Below are positions 33,146 to 43,583 of a stretch of 64,000 nt of DNA, one piece after another. The DNA lies in NCBI GenBank assembly GCA_023454175.1, contig JAEXRW010000008.1:62001-126000 (forward strand), read 5' to 3'. Made by a program: the position numbers and the translations under genes. The stretch is from Bacillota bacterium (GTDB lineage: Bacteria > Bacillota > Clostridia > Christensenellales > JAEXRW01). Numbering within the stretch: position 1 is the first letter of the stretch; each line of letters starts with the position of its first letter. The notes under the pieces are model-generated. The model saw nothing but the letters and a program-made list of their open reading frames with translations, was not told where the DNA came from and did no database searches.

Positions 33146-33943
33146 CTAAGCTTTCCGGATATGCCGTGCCACCAGGGCATACAGCTCCTTTTTTGAAAAG
33201 GTCTCTGTCAGTACGTCGTTCATGCCTGCGCCGATGCACTCCACCTTCTGTGCCTCGCTCCCGTCCGTGATCCCGATGATGGGCACGGATTTGACGTAAG
33301 CCGTCTTCAGTTTGCGCATCTTCCAGGCTGTGTCCGCCCCGTCCATGTCCGTGAGATCCGTTCCCAGCAGCACCATGCGGTACTGCACCGGGTAATCGGC
33401 AAATTTTTTATAGGCCGCCTGCCCGCTCCCGGCCGTTTCCACCCTTGCGTTCGCGGCGTTCAGCAGCTCTTTTAGCCTCTCCCCTGCGGCGGGATTTCCC
33501 ACCGCCAGCAGGATGCCGCTGCCGCCCAGGTCCGGGGCATGGCCGTCATCCTGTCCGGGTTCGGGCACGACAGGCGTTTCTGCTTTCCCGCCTCCTGCCG
33601 CTATCAGTGCATGGGCCTCGCCGATGAGGTTCACGGCGATGCCCTTTTGTTCGGCGTTCAGCTTGGTTCCCATCAGCTGCGCCGCCAGGTTGGTGATCTC
33701 CTGCGCGTGGCGCATCATGTCTGCTTTGATGGCCGGTTCGTTATCCTTTACGGCAGGCGCCTGTTTGATGCCTTTGCCCTGCCGCCTGCGCAGGACCATC
33801 GTCATCATCACGGCGGAGCCCACTGCCAGCACCACGAAAAGTACTGCCAGCAGGATGAATGTAGCCATGCTCCCCCCCGCCGCCTGCTCTGCGGGGGTCG
33901 CGCTGAAACCGGCTGTGCCGGGTGGGATTGTCGGGAAAACCAT
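33146..33943 (-). CDS. Membrane-anchored protein with degenerate (pseudo-)receiver domain
   Basis: A 265-residue protein. One transmembrane helix at about 27-49 (TFILLAVLFVVLAVGSAVMM) is followed by a helical linker and a C-terminal CheY-like fold (about 143-263). The phosphorylation residues are lost. The acidic pair is replaced (ILLAVGNP), the acceptor Asp is Gly (YRMVLLGTDLTDMDG) and the conserved Lys is Glu (VLTETFSKKEL). It cannot take part in a normal phosphorelay, and protein-protein binding at the membrane is more likely. AAGGAGG sets the start. No partner kinase is adjacent. Confidence 0.75.
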   Translation of the reverse strand: MVFPTIPPGTAGFSATPAEQAAGGSMATFILLAVLFVVLAVGSAVMMTMVLRRRQGKGIKQAPAVKDNEPAIKADMMRHAQEITNLAAQLMGTKLNAEQKGIAVNLIGEAHALIAAGGGKAETPVVPEPGQDDGHAPDLGGSGILLAVGNPAAGERLKELLNAANARVETAGSGQAAYKKFADYPVQYRMVLLGTDLTDMDGADTAWKMRKLKTAYVKSVPIIGITDGSEAQKVECIGAGMNDVLTETFSKKELYALVARHIRKA

Positions 33944-34075
33944 ATCTTCCTCCTTGGTAAAAGGGTTTTGTCTATCATATCATATCGTCCGTCTATCTGC
34001 AAAAGGCTCATAATATCAATTAGCGCATTGACAAGCAACGATAATAAGCTGATTTGAATAGCTGCAGAGAATGGC

Positions 34076-34096
34076 AAAAGGGTGCTATCTGCACCC
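34076..34096 (-). terminator. Probable terminator of the MacAB-like efflux operon
   Basis: Arms 34080-34085 and 34091-34096 (GGGTGC/GCACCC) with a TTTT tail on the minus strand, 24 bases past the permease stop. Confidence 0.65.
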
Positions 34097-34119
34097 CTTT
34101 GTCTATTGATAATGTTGTT

Positions 34120-35276
34120 CTATTCGTACCGTAATGCTTCTACGGGCACCAGCCTGCTGGCCTTGTTTGCAGGGTACAGTCCGAAGACCAGCCCTACCAG
34201 TACGGAGAAGCCCAGCGCCATGCCCGCCGTCCCCACGGAGAAGGAGCTTGTCACGTTCAGCAGCGCCCCCAGCAGGGAAGAGAGCAGCGCCCCCAGCCCC
34301 ATGCCGATCACGCCGCCGATCACCGTGATGATGACGGACTCGGCCAGGAACTGCAGCAGGATATGCGCGCGCCTTGCCCCGATGGCCTTGCGGATGCCGA
34401 TCTCCCGCGTACGTTCGGTGACCGATACCAGCATGATGTTCATGATGCCGATGCCGCCCACGATCAGCGAGATGGCCGCGATGCCGCCCAGCATGGCCGT
34501 CAGCATCCCGGTGACGTCGCCTGCCATGTTGAGGATCTCGGATTGCTTGAACACGTTGTAGTTGTCTTCCCCCACCCGCTTCTCCAGCAGGTTTTCCAGC
34601 GTCGAGGCGGCCGCGTCCACCTGCTTTTCATCCTTCACCGAGGCGTACCAGGTGTTGGAGTAGCGTACGCCGGTGATATATTTGGCCTGTTCCAGCGGGA
34701 TCAGCACCCGGTTATCCTGCGAGCCCATGAATGTACTTCCCTTGGTCTCCAGGATGCCTACGATCCGGTAGGTGGTGCCGTTGATCTCGATGTTCCTTCC
34801 CAGTACGTCCGTCGTCGCAAACACGTTGGTGGCCAGCTCCGTCCCGATATCGCATACCCGCAGGTTGTTCTCGATGTCGGTATTGCTGATGAACCTTCCC
34901 GCCGTCACGTTCAGCCCGCGTACCGTGGAATGCGCCGGCGTGACCCCCTCCAGGGAGGTGTTCACGCTGTCGTTCCCGCGCTTGGCCGTCACCTTGCCCT
35001 GCACGATGGGCACGATATCGGTGAAATACCCGCTCTGTTTGAGCGTATCCATGTCGTATTGCTTCACCTGGCTGGCGTCCCCTGTCACGTTGAACATGAC
35101 CAGGTTGGTGCCGATGGCGCTGATGCGGTTGACCACGTCGTTCGTCACGCCCTGCCCCAGCGCCACCAGCGCGGTCACCGAGGCCACGCCGATGATGACG
35201 CCCAGCGTCGCCAGGATGGAGCGCATCTTGCGGTTTTTCAGCGAGGTCAGCGCCATTTTAAATATGGCCGAAAACA

Positions 35277-35277
<1 letters not shown>
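34120..35277 (-). CDS. MacB-like ABC permease (FtsX family)
   Basis: A 385-residue permease. One helix near the N-terminus (GVIIGVASVTALVALGQGV), a large extracellular MacB_PCD domain (about 45-240) and three C-terminal helices with the FtsX region (EIGIRKAIGARRAHILLQFL) are present. Its start overlaps the ATPase stop by one base. With the ATPase and the adaptor upstream it should form a MacAB-type mechanotransmission efflux pump for peptides or antibiotics. A Gram-positive cell lacks TolC, so export would end at the cell wall. Confidence 0.88.
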
Positions 35278-35953
<676 letters not shown>

Positions 35954-35957
<4 letters not shown>

Positions 35958-37591
35958 TTTCCCGTTCCCTCCGCAGGGCTGCTTTGGGTGTTGCTCGGAT
36001 CATTCTGGTTTTGTCCGCCCTGGTTCCGTCCGCCGCCCATGAACATATTCATGAGGGAAGAGCTGTTGCGGATGGGGATCAGTACCGTTTCACCTTCGTT
36101 CACGCCCGCGGTGATCTCGGCCCAGTATTCGTTCACGAGTCCCACGCTCACGCTGCGCTGCTCCGCCTGCGGGATGTTGCCGTTCCCCCCGCGCTGTCCG
36201 CCGCCAAACATGTTTGCGCCGCTGAAATTCACCGTGGAGCTCGCCTGCGCGTTCCAGTTTTGTATCTTGGATGCATCCCCTGTAGCTACCAGTACCATTT
36301 TGCCGCCGTCCGGCGCATCCAGCAGCGCGTCTGTGGGGATGCGCAGCACGTTGTCTTTCTTGTCCACCAGGATGTTTACCTGGCAGCTCATCCCCGGCAG
36401 CAGTCCGGCCGGGTCGTTGATGGATACCCGTACTTCATAGTTCACCGTGTCGCCGTTTTTGGAGCCGGTCCCTGACACGTATTCCACCGTTCCTGTATAG
36501 GTCTTGTCGGGCAGCGCGTCCAGCGTCACCGTCGCGCTCTGTCCGGCCTTCAGTTTGACCACGTCGATCTCGCCTGCGTCCACCACCGCTTCCAGCATGC
36601 TGGGGTGCAGGGTGAAAAGCGGCTGGTCTTTCACTGCCGAGTCTCCCACGGCCGCCTTGATCTCGCTGGCCCATCCGTCCATGTCGGCGGTGATGGTGCC
36701 CTTGCCGTCCCCCTTCACATCGTCCAGTTTCGCCTTGAGCCCCATCACTTTGGCTTCCTGGTCGGCGATATCGCGCGAGCGTGAGCTGCCTTCCAGCATC
36801 ACCAGGCGTTCGCCTTTGTCCACCGTGTCGCCTTCATCCACGTAGACGTCCTTCACCGTACCCATGCCTGTGACGGGTTCGGTGATGTAGGCTTCCACTT
36901 TGCCCGACGCGATCTTCGTGTTTTTGAGGTATACAGTTGCATCCTGGTTCAGCTTGGGGTTGTGGTCCGTGCACACGGCATAGGGCTTCCCGTCCACCAT
37001 CTGCGCCCTCGCGCTGTAGGAATTGGATCCCACTTTTATTTTGAGGCTCTTGCCTGCGGTTGTTGCGCCGTCTGGCAGGGCTACCTTGATCCCTGAGGTG
37101 ATGATCATCAGTTGCCCGTATTGCTGGCAGATCGATCCCGCATCGTCGTCTTCTTTTACCTTCACCTGGGATACCCGCCCGTCGGAGGATGCCGTCACGA
37201 GAGAAGGCATGGCGGGCTTCTCCCGCATGCGGTCCAGTGCCCGAACGGCGATGTCGTATTCCGCCTGGGCACTTGTCACCTCGTCAGGGTTCTGCGCGAT
37301 CACCGCCAGGGTGTCGCCCTTTTTCACCTGCGCGCCTGATTTTACGATGCTGGAGATAAACCCGTTCATCGTGGCGTTTACCGTCACCGCATCTGATGTG
37401 AGGTTGCCGTCCGCCACCACATTTACTTCCACCGTGCCTTTTGCGGCTGCTGCCTTGGTGAAGGATGTGCTGTCTGCCGTATTGGGCGCGCATGCCCGCA
37501 TCAGGAGCAGCACCAGCGCCACCGCCACTACGATGCATGCGGCGAGGATCACCCATTTGAGCCACTTGGGACGTTTCTTTTTCTGTGCCAT
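35954..37591 (-). CDS. Efflux adaptor (HlyD/MacA-like membrane-fusion protein)
   Basis: A 545-residue protein. A basic cytoplasmic tip, one membrane helix (about 14-34), biotinyl/lipoyl-like halves with GFISSIVKSGAQVKKGDTLAVI and GTVKDVYVDEGDTVDKGERLVM, and a beta-barrel region follow. A C-terminal Gly/Asn/Gln-rich tail closes the protein. The length exceeds MacA (about 370) through two extra barrel-like inserts. The start at 37591 has GGAGG in front. It is the first gene of the efflux operon and diverges from the marR gene. A palindrome lies in the shared promoter region. Confidence 0.87.
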
Positions 37592-37684
37592 TTTGGAACC
37601 TCCGAATCTGTTAAATGTTATATTTAAAATCTTTGCGCTCTTGTTTATGTTCAAAGATTGCGCTATAATAATCACGTTTTAAGA

Positions 37685-37706
37685 ATAGTCACTTTTTCGT
37701 GACTAT
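37685..37706. promoter_or_regulatory. Palindromic operator for the MarR regulator
   Basis: ATAGTCAC (37685-37692) and GTGACTAT (37699-37706) are perfect inverted copies around a 6-base core, in the spacer between the divergent adaptor and marR genes. Size and place fit a MarR dimer site controlling both directions. Confidence 0.75.
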
Positions 37707-37807
37707 CGGTATTGTACTTGAAGCGGGAATGAAATGCAATAGCGGCCTGAAAATTAATATTGCGTTTACATTTTACCCGTACGGTTGCATGAAATACATC
37801 TTTTGAA

Positions 37808-38293
37808 ATGGGTGTTTACAAAATCGTTGCAAATGAGACGGGCGGGCAGGATGCCGGCCTCCAAAAGAATACAGTCTCTTTGATGATGGAGACCGTGCCG
37901 CTCATCACCCGCAAGCTCACGCGAAAGTTTGCCAAGGGCGGGTATGCGCACGGTCCGCTGCCGCCTTTGCTCGTTTTTGCCCTGATGGTCATAGGGGAGC
38001 AGGGACCCGTTTCCATGGGGGAACTGGCGCGTCATATGCAGGTGCCCAAGCAGAATGCCACCCATATCGTGGACAGGCTTACCGCGCAGGGGCTTGTGGA
38101 AAGGCAGCCGGATCCGGATGACAGACGCTCCATCCGTGTCAGCCTCAATGAAAAAGGCCGTGAGCACCTCTGCGCCATGCAGGCCCAGACGGCCGAACGT
38201 ATCGGAGAATTCCTCTCCACGCTCTCCGGGGAGCAGCAGCAGGAGCTTTACAATGCCATTCTGGCGTTGAATGTATTCTTTAAAAAGTTGTAA
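37808..38293 (+). CDS. MarR-family regulator
   Basis: A 161-residue winged-helix regulator. Recognition helix region GELARHMQVPKQNATHIVDRL; wing with DPDDRRSIRVSLNEKG; dimer helices at both ends. It is divergent from the efflux operon and likely represses it, and itself, through the palindrome at 37685-37706. No clear ribosome site precedes the start I took at 37808, so the N-terminus may be a few residues shorter. Confidence 0.88.
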   Translation: MGVYKIVANETGGQDAGLQKNTVSLMMETVPLITRKLTRKFAKGGYAHGPLPPLLVFALMVIGEQGPVSMGELARHMQVPKQNATHIVDRLTAQGLVERQPDPDDRRSIRVSLNEKGREHLCAMQAQTAERIGEFLSTLSGEQQQELYNAILALNVFFKKL

Positions 38294-38316
38294 CTAGGAT
38301 ATAAATACAATCGTCT

Positions 38317-39117
38317 TCAGAGGTTTACCCCGCCTTCAATGAGTTTGGCCAGTCTCGTCATGGCGCGCGCCGCGGGCGCCCCGTCTATCACGTCATGGTC
38401 TGCCATCAGCGTCACTTGGAGGTATTCCCTCACCGAGATGGCGTCGCCTTGTACGCCCGGTTTTTTGATGATGGAGCCGATAGCTACGACCAGGGGATGG
38501 ATGCCGATGGGGGTAAACCATCCGTTCAGCCTCCCCATCATCCCCAGCGCAGTGACGGCGATCGTTCCCATTTCGCGTTGCGCCCTGAAGGGATTACGCA
38601 AGAGGCCGCGCAGGTACATCCTGCGGACAGGCCCCGGCAAGGCATAATACAGCTTCATCAGTCTGGCGGACCGTTTGTCTCCGGGCACGAAGTCTCCCTC
38701 ATGTTTTATCGCTGTTTCCTTGAACTGCCTTATCTCTTCGTGGATTTCTCCTACACTTTTCTCGTTTGTCTTACGGATCACGTAAGGGATGGGCACCCGC
38801 TCATCTCCTACTTCCTTTTCCACCAGCAGGGATATATCCACATCGTCAAATAAAACGATCTTTCTGTGTCCCTTCCGCATGGCGTGGATTTCCTTGTGCG
38901 CATATGCCGCCTCGCTGATGCATTTGATGAGCCAGGCAGTGAAGGATACATTTTCTGAATGGGCTTTTTTCTCCCGGATTTTTGTCCTGGCCTCGGTTAC
39001 GTCCAGTTCCAGGAACACCGATATGTAGTTTTTGCTCCTGCCGATCCGGCACACATCCATTGTGGAAAGACGGCTCGGCACGATCTGCTTGATCGTGAAA
39101 TTTCTCTGGCGTTCCAT
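38317..39117 (-). CDS. Stand-alone 2-oxoacid-dehydrogenase E2-type acyltransferase domain
   Basis: A 266-residue protein equal to the C-terminal catalytic domain of E2 subunits (CAT fold). SFTAWLIKCISEAA, then the active-site region LMADHDVIDGAPAARAM with the catalytic His at about 239. There is no lipoyl or peripheral-binding domain, so it cannot work in a 2-oxoacid dehydrogenase complex by itself and probably acylates another substrate. It is convergent to marR (gap 23 bases). Confidence 0.78.
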   Translation of the reverse strand: MERQRNFTIKQIVPSRLSTMDVCRIGRSKNYISVFLELDVTEARTKIREKKAHSENVSFTAWLIKCISEAAYAHKEIHAMRKGHRKIVLFDDVDISLLVEKEVGDERVPIPYVIRKTNEKSVGEIHEEIRQFKETAIKHEGDFVPGDKRSARLMKLYYALPGPVRRMYLRGLLRNPFRAQREMGTIAVTALGMMGRLNGWFTPIGIHPLVVAIGSIIKKPGVQGDAISVREYLQVTLMADHDVIDGAPAARAMTRLAKLIEGGVNL

Positions 39118-39168
39118 CTGCCAGCCTCCTTCTGCTGTTCGACTTCTAAATACATTGATTTAACCTGC

Positions 39169-40023
39169 TCAAAGCATCTTCCACCATATAGCCGGGTCCA
39201 CGCCCCGCGCCTGCGCGTCCATGCATTGCCTGAGATAACGCAGCAAGGTAACTTCCTCCCCCGGCTGCCCGCGAAAGGTCCTTTCCGCAGCCTTCACCGC
39301 CGTCCATTTGGAAAATTCCCCCCAGTCGAAGGGTGCCAGCTCGTAGTACGCCGTCAGGTACACCCGTGCCAGTCTTCCCCCCGCGAATCTCAATATCCTG
39401 TGCATCAGGGCGCTCTGTCCGGGTACGCGCGGTACATTGCGCAGCAACAGGTAGGTGTGCGCCACGTCTGATACCGCGCTTCCGGCGTAGGCCCCGAACC
39501 AGTCGATGATATAATAGCGCCCGTTGCCGATCAGTATATTCCCCGGATGGAAATCCGCGTGGCACAGGATATCTCCGTCCGGCAGGCTGTCATGCAGGGT
39601 AGATGCGAATTCCCGCATACGCGTATCCAGCAGTTCCGAATGGTTGAGGAGATACCTTTCCCGATCCGTGCCTTTGCGCACGTTGGGGATGTCGGCCGGA
39701 AGCAGTACTGCGTGGTGGAGCCGTGCAAATTCCCGCGCCCATCTCCGCATGTGTATTGGGTCTTTGCCGATGGCCTCCAGCATGGAAGGGCCCTGGATGC
39801 GTTCCACCACCAGCGCGGGTTTGCCGTCCGCCGAAGTGAATTCGTAGGGTTTGGGCACGTCCCGCCCATTTTCGTGCAGGGCGCACAGGACGGAATATTC
39901 CGTTTCCGCCAGCTCCCTGTATTTGCCGTCGCGGATCACGCGCAGGACCCTGTCCCCGCCCAGTTCATAGATGTCCGCCTGGCCTCCCCGCGCGATCAGG
40001 CGGAGTTTGCTTGTATCATACAT
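39169..40023 (-). CDS. Aminoglycoside-phosphotransferase-family kinase (APH/ChoK fold)
   Basis: A 284-residue kinase. The N-lobe has LIARGGQADIYELGGDRVLRVI. The catalytic loop is ILCHADFHPGNILIGNG (catalytic Asp), and IIDWFGAYAGSAVSDVAHTYLL carries the metal-binding Asp. Such enzymes phosphorylate choline, homoserine, sugars or antibiotics, and resistance cannot be claimed from sequence. The start at 40023 has GGGGGAT in front. It lies upstream of the E2-type gene in the same direction, 51 bases away, and may share its transcript. Confidence 0.85.
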   Translation of the reverse strand: MYDTSKLRLIARGGQADIYELGGDRVLRVIRDGKYRELAETEYSVLCALHENGRDVPKPYEFTSADGKPALVVERIQGPSMLEAIGKDPIHMRRWAREFARLHHAVLLPADIPNVRKGTDRERYLLNHSELLDTRMREFASTLHDSLPDGDILCHADFHPGNILIGNGRYYIIDWFGAYAGSAVSDVAHTYLLLRNVPRVPGQSALMHRILRFAGGRLARVYLTAYYELAPFDWGEFSKWTAVKAAERTFRGQPGEEVTLLRYLRQCMDAQARGVDPAIWWKML

Positions 40024-40085
40024 TGTCCAATCCCCCAAGTCTGTTTGGATACTATGATAGCACCATCCGGCGGCAAACAAAACAG

Positions 40086-40117
40086 GGAGGCGCCTCCGCT
40101 GTATCGGTGCGCCTTCC
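40086..40117 (-). terminator. Terminator of the VWA lipoprotein gene
   Basis: Arms 40086-40093 and 40109-40117 pair over 8 bp with a one-base bulge. A TGTTTTGTTT tail follows on the minus strand, about 70 bases past the stop. Confidence 0.55.
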
Positions 40118-40188
40118 TTTGGGGCTCAAATATGAACGAAATGAAATGCATACACCCGGAGAAGTGGCAGTAGCCGCTTCTTCGTATA

Positions 40189-41871
40189 TCAATACCACAT
40201 GTTTGATGCCCTATCCACCAGCTGCAGGAATTCGCTTCGGAAGCCGTCCTCGTCGTCTCCCTTGCCCATGTTCCCCAGGTGCTTCACGCTGTCGTAGCTG
40301 GCTGTGCCCTTGTATTTCGAGTCTTTCAGGATCAGGCCCCATTCCACCACGGCCGTGGCAAACATGGCGTCGGTGGAGGGTACGCTCCTATAGTAGCTGC
40401 TTGCGATGGCGGCGTCCAGCTGGCTGCTCACTGACTCAGTGGGCTTCTTGAACCGAAGGTGCACCGTCATCCACTCGTCGTACGCGTTGATCTTCACGTT
40501 CTGGTATTTCAGCGTCTGCCCCACCTCCGTGCTCGCGTTGGCGGGGACGATCTCGTACAGGGCCGTCACGGTGTGGCCCGCCCCCAGTTCGCCGGCATCC
40601 TTCTTGTCGTTGGTGAAGTCCTTGTTTTTTATCACCCGGTTTTCATACCCCAGCAGCCGGTAGCCGCTCACCATGGCAGGATTGAATTCGATCTGGAGCT
40701 TCACGTCCTTGGCGATGGTATAGAGGTTCCCCTTCATCTCGCTGGACATCACCTTGTACGCCTCGGTGATGCTGTCGATGTAAAAGTAGTTGCCGTTGCC
40801 CTTGTCGGCCATCGTTTCCATCTTGTTGTCCTGGATGTTGCCTGTGCCGAAGCCCATTACGCTGAGGAAGACCCCTTCGCTGCGTTTCTGCTCCACCAGC
40901 TTCTGCAGCCCCGCTTCGGTATCCACGCCCACGTTGAAATCGCCGTCCGTGGCCAGGATGATCCGGTTGTTCCCGTTCTGGATAAAGTTGCGCTGGGCCA
41001 CCTTGTATGCCATGTCCAGACCTGCCGCACCGGCTGTGGACCCGCCCGATTCCAGGCTGTCCAGTGCCCGCATGATCGTGTTCTTCTGGTTCCCCGGTGT
41101 TGCTTCCATCACGACATTCACGTTACTGCTGTACGTCACGATGGAGATCCTGTCTTTCGAGCGCATCTCCCCTGTCAGCATGGTAAAGGCGGATTTGAGC
41201 AGCGGCAGCTTGTCGTCGTCCTGCATCGAGCCCGATACGTCCAGCAGGAACACGATATTGGCCGGGGGCAGGGATTCTTCGTCGATATCCTTCCCCTGTA
41301 CGCCCACCAGCGCCAGCAGGTTATTCCTGTTCCACGGGCATTTGAAAACCTCCACATGCATCGCAAAGGGGTCCTGCCCGGAGGGTTTGGGATAGTTGTA
41401 ATGGAAATAGTTCACCATCTCTTCCAGCCGTACGGCCTCCTGCGGGGGCCGCTGCCCGTCTTTGATGTAGCGGCGGATGTTGGTGTAGGATGCCGTGTCC
41501 ACATCTATGGAAAAGGTGGAGAGCGGGTTGTTCACCGCGTTTTTGAAATCGTTCTCCCGTGTGCTGTTGTACCCTTCGCCCCCCACGTTGACGTCGTTGC
41601 TTTCGCTGTCATCCCCCGCATACCATTCGTCCGACAGGTCGGGGTTGTATTGCCCTTCTCCAGGGGCAGGTTCGGTTGTGGCTTGTAGTCCTCCCGAGTT
41701 GTTATCCGGCATTTTTCCCGCTTGAGATTCCGGTGCTGTGGTAGCCGCCAGCGTGGGCGCGGGCATGGGTGCATTGGACATTGCCGCAGGCGCCGCGCAG
41801 CCCGTTACGATTAAACTTAAAGACAGGATGCTTGCCGCGAAGAAAAATAGCATTGACCTTCTGCGATTCAT
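40189..41871 (-). CDS. VWA-domain lipoprotein, YfbK-like
   Basis: A 560-residue lipoprotein (lipobox VTGC, Cys25) with an acidic, Pro/Gln-rich linker. The von Willebrand N-terminal half has TFSIDVDTASYTNIRRYI, followed by a VWA domain with the metal-site motif VFLLDVSGSMQDDDKLPL and further MIDAS segments (ATDGDFNVG). A C-terminal DUF3520-type domain (LKYQNVKINAYDEWMTVHLRF) closes it. The family (YfbK) is widespread, exported and of unknown role; VWA metal sites usually mediate protein adhesion. A terminator follows at 40086-40117. Confidence 0.87.
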   Translation of the reverse strand: MNRRRSMLFFFAASILSLSLIVTGCAAPAAMSNAPMPAPTLAATTAPESQAGKMPDNNSGGLQATTEPAPGEGQYNPDLSDEWYAGDDSESNDVNVGGEGYNSTRENDFKNAVNNPLSTFSIDVDTASYTNIRRYIKDGQRPPQEAVRLEEMVNYFHYNYPKPSGQDPFAMHVEVFKCPWNRNNLLALVGVQGKDIDEESLPPANIVFLLDVSGSMQDDDKLPLLKSAFTMLTGEMRSKDRISIVTYSSNVNVVMEATPGNQKNTIMRALDSLESGGSTAGAAGLDMAYKVAQRNFIQNGNNRIILATDGDFNVGVDTEAGLQKLVEQKRSEGVFLSVMGFGTGNIQDNKMETMADKGNGNYFYIDSITEAYKVMSSEMKGNLYTIAKDVKLQIEFNPAMVSGYRLLGYENRVIKNKDFTNDKKDAGELGAGHTVTALYEIVPANASTEVGQTLKYQNVKINAYDEWMTVHLRFKKPTESVSSQLDAAIASSYYRSVPSTDAMFATAVVEWGLILKDSKYKGTASYDSVKHLGNMGKGDDEDGFRSEFLQLVDRASNMWY

Positions 41872-42051
41872 GGATCACCCCTCCTTTTCATTTTCCATAA
41901 GCTTAGACAGCATGAATAGGCATTATGTTCCATAGCCGTTTGCGGATGGCCTAAAGAGAAAGGTTTGACTGGTGCGCAAATTGAATGTGACAGTATATAT
42001 TATGACATAGATGCGGCGGGTAATCCATCGGGTGGTATCGGAAATGGTCTT

Positions 42052-43284
42052 TTACAGGTTTGGGAATTCGTACAGCCATCGGATGGAATGGTTGTACATG
42101 GCGGCCACCTCGTCCAGGCTTAGGCCGTACTGCTGCGCGATAGTCTGCGCTTTCTGGAAATCCGCCTTTTCATAGGCCTGCACCAGCAGGAAGCACTGGC
42201 CCATTTTCGAGTCGTATTGGTTCTGTGCCAGCACCGAAAAAAGGCTGTCAGGCGCGGCGATCTGTGAAAGCAGGATGTCGAAAGGGCATTCAGTGAGTAC
42301 TTCCAGCAGGGAAAAGAGCCCGGTAAGGGCGTATTCCTCTTTCATGTGGCTTTCGCTGACCCTGCCGCTCAGTTGCTCCATGAACCGGGAACGGATGATG
42401 GACAGGTTCACGGTCTCCCCCGGTGAGTTCTGGCTCTGCTTGCGCAGGGCGGACATCATCACCCATTTGCGGATGCCTTCCAGGCCCAGGTACGCCAGCG
42501 CCTGCCGGATGGAGCCGATCTTTTTGCGTTTTGTGTAATAGGCCGAGTTTACCAGTCTGAGGATCTCATAGGCCAGTCCCACGTCGGACTCGATCTCGGT
42601 CCTGATCCTGTCGATATCCGGTTCCCGGCTGACGATCTCTTTCATCAGGAGCAGCAGGCTCGCGCTGCCCACCGGCAGGGTGCTCACGCTCAGCGTTACG
42701 GGTTTGGTAAAGAAATAGCCCTGGAAAAGGGTGTAGCCCATATCCAGTGCGATATCGAATTCCTCGTATGTCTCTATTTTTTCAGCCAGGAAAAGGGCAA
42801 AGCGGCTGTAGTTCAGCCGTTTGAAGACGTCCACCTGCTGCGCCACGGTGGTGGTGCGGAAATCCACCTTGATGATATCGGCCATCTTTTCCAGTTCGCC
42901 GCACGTGCCGTCCGCCATGAAATCGTCCAGCACCAGTTTGTATCCCGCTTTTTTGAGTTCCATGCACGCTTTCAGGATATCCTCATCCGGCTTCACTGTC
43001 TCCAGGATCTCCACATACAGCTGGTCCTTGGGGAAAAGCATGGCCGTCCCCTGCTTCAGAAGGGTCTCGGTGAAGTTGACGAAGGCGGGCTTCCCGCCTG
43101 TGAGGGCGCTGATGCCCGCACCCAGGAAATTACCTGTCAGCACGCTCATGCTGGCCTTGTCGCCCTCATTCCCTGTGTAATTCTCCATGCCGCCTGATGC
43201 CCGGTACAGCAATTCATAGGCGAAAACGCTTTTGTTGTAGAGGAATATGGGCTGGCGCGCCACGTGGAACTCTGTCAAATCCAT
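42052..43284 (-). CDS. YuxH-like EAL-HDOD signalling protein with degenerate EAL motif
   Basis: A 410-residue protein. The N-terminal EAL domain (about 1-195) keeps LVLDDF but has YELLYR where active enzymes have EALxR, so c-di-GMP hydrolysis is doubtful. The C-terminal HDOD domain (about 200-390, VGLAYEILRLVNSAYYTKRK, SIRQALAYLGLEGIRKWVM) resembles HD hydrolases without catalytic residues. The EAL-HDOD pair (YuxH, CdgJ) works as a binding platform in motility or signalling. Confidence 0.88.
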   Translation of the reverse strand: MDLTEFHVARQPIFLYNKSVFAYELLYRASGGMENYTGNEGDKASMSVLTGNFLGAGISALTGGKPAFVNFTETLLKQGTAMLFPKDQLYVEILETVKPDEDILKACMELKKAGYKLVLDDFMADGTCGELEKMADIIKVDFRTTTVAQQVDVFKRLNYSRFALFLAEKIETYEEFDIALDMGYTLFQGYFFTKPVTLSVSTLPVGSASLLLLMKEIVSREPDIDRIRTEIESDVGLAYEILRLVNSAYYTKRKKIGSIRQALAYLGLEGIRKWVMMSALRKQSQNSPGETVNLSIIRSRFMEQLSGRVSESHMKEEYALTGLFSLLEVLTECPFDILLSQIAAPDSLFSVLAQNQYDSKMGQCFLLVQAYEKADFQKAQTIAQQYGLSLDEVAAMYNHSIRWLYEFPNL

Positions 43285-43492
43285 TCTCCAATCATGAATC
43301 TAGTAATGATGGCAATATTTCACCTAATTTATCCCTGTTACATTTTAGCACTCACCGGGGCGGTTTAACAAGTTTAATGTCGATAAATGTATATATAATT
43401 CTGAATTGGTAATGTGTGTGGCGTAAAACGATTTGGTAGCAGGCTGGAATGCTGCGGGCTTTGCTGTTTTTTCGCCTTATTTTGGGTTTCCT

Positions 43493-43521
43493 GTTACACT
43501 GCATCCATTTTGCTGTATAAT
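43493..43521 (+). promoter_or_regulatory. Probable promoter of mscL
   Basis: GTTACA (43493-43498) and TATAAT (43516-43521) lie 17 bases apart, 62 bases before the start codon. The rest of the 299-base gap 43285-43583 is AT-rich and gene-free. Confidence 0.6.
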
Positions 43522-43583
43522 AAATAATGTTATCCGCTGGTGTATATCGTAATAAATTCACATGGAATGAAGGGGGTTAGGCT

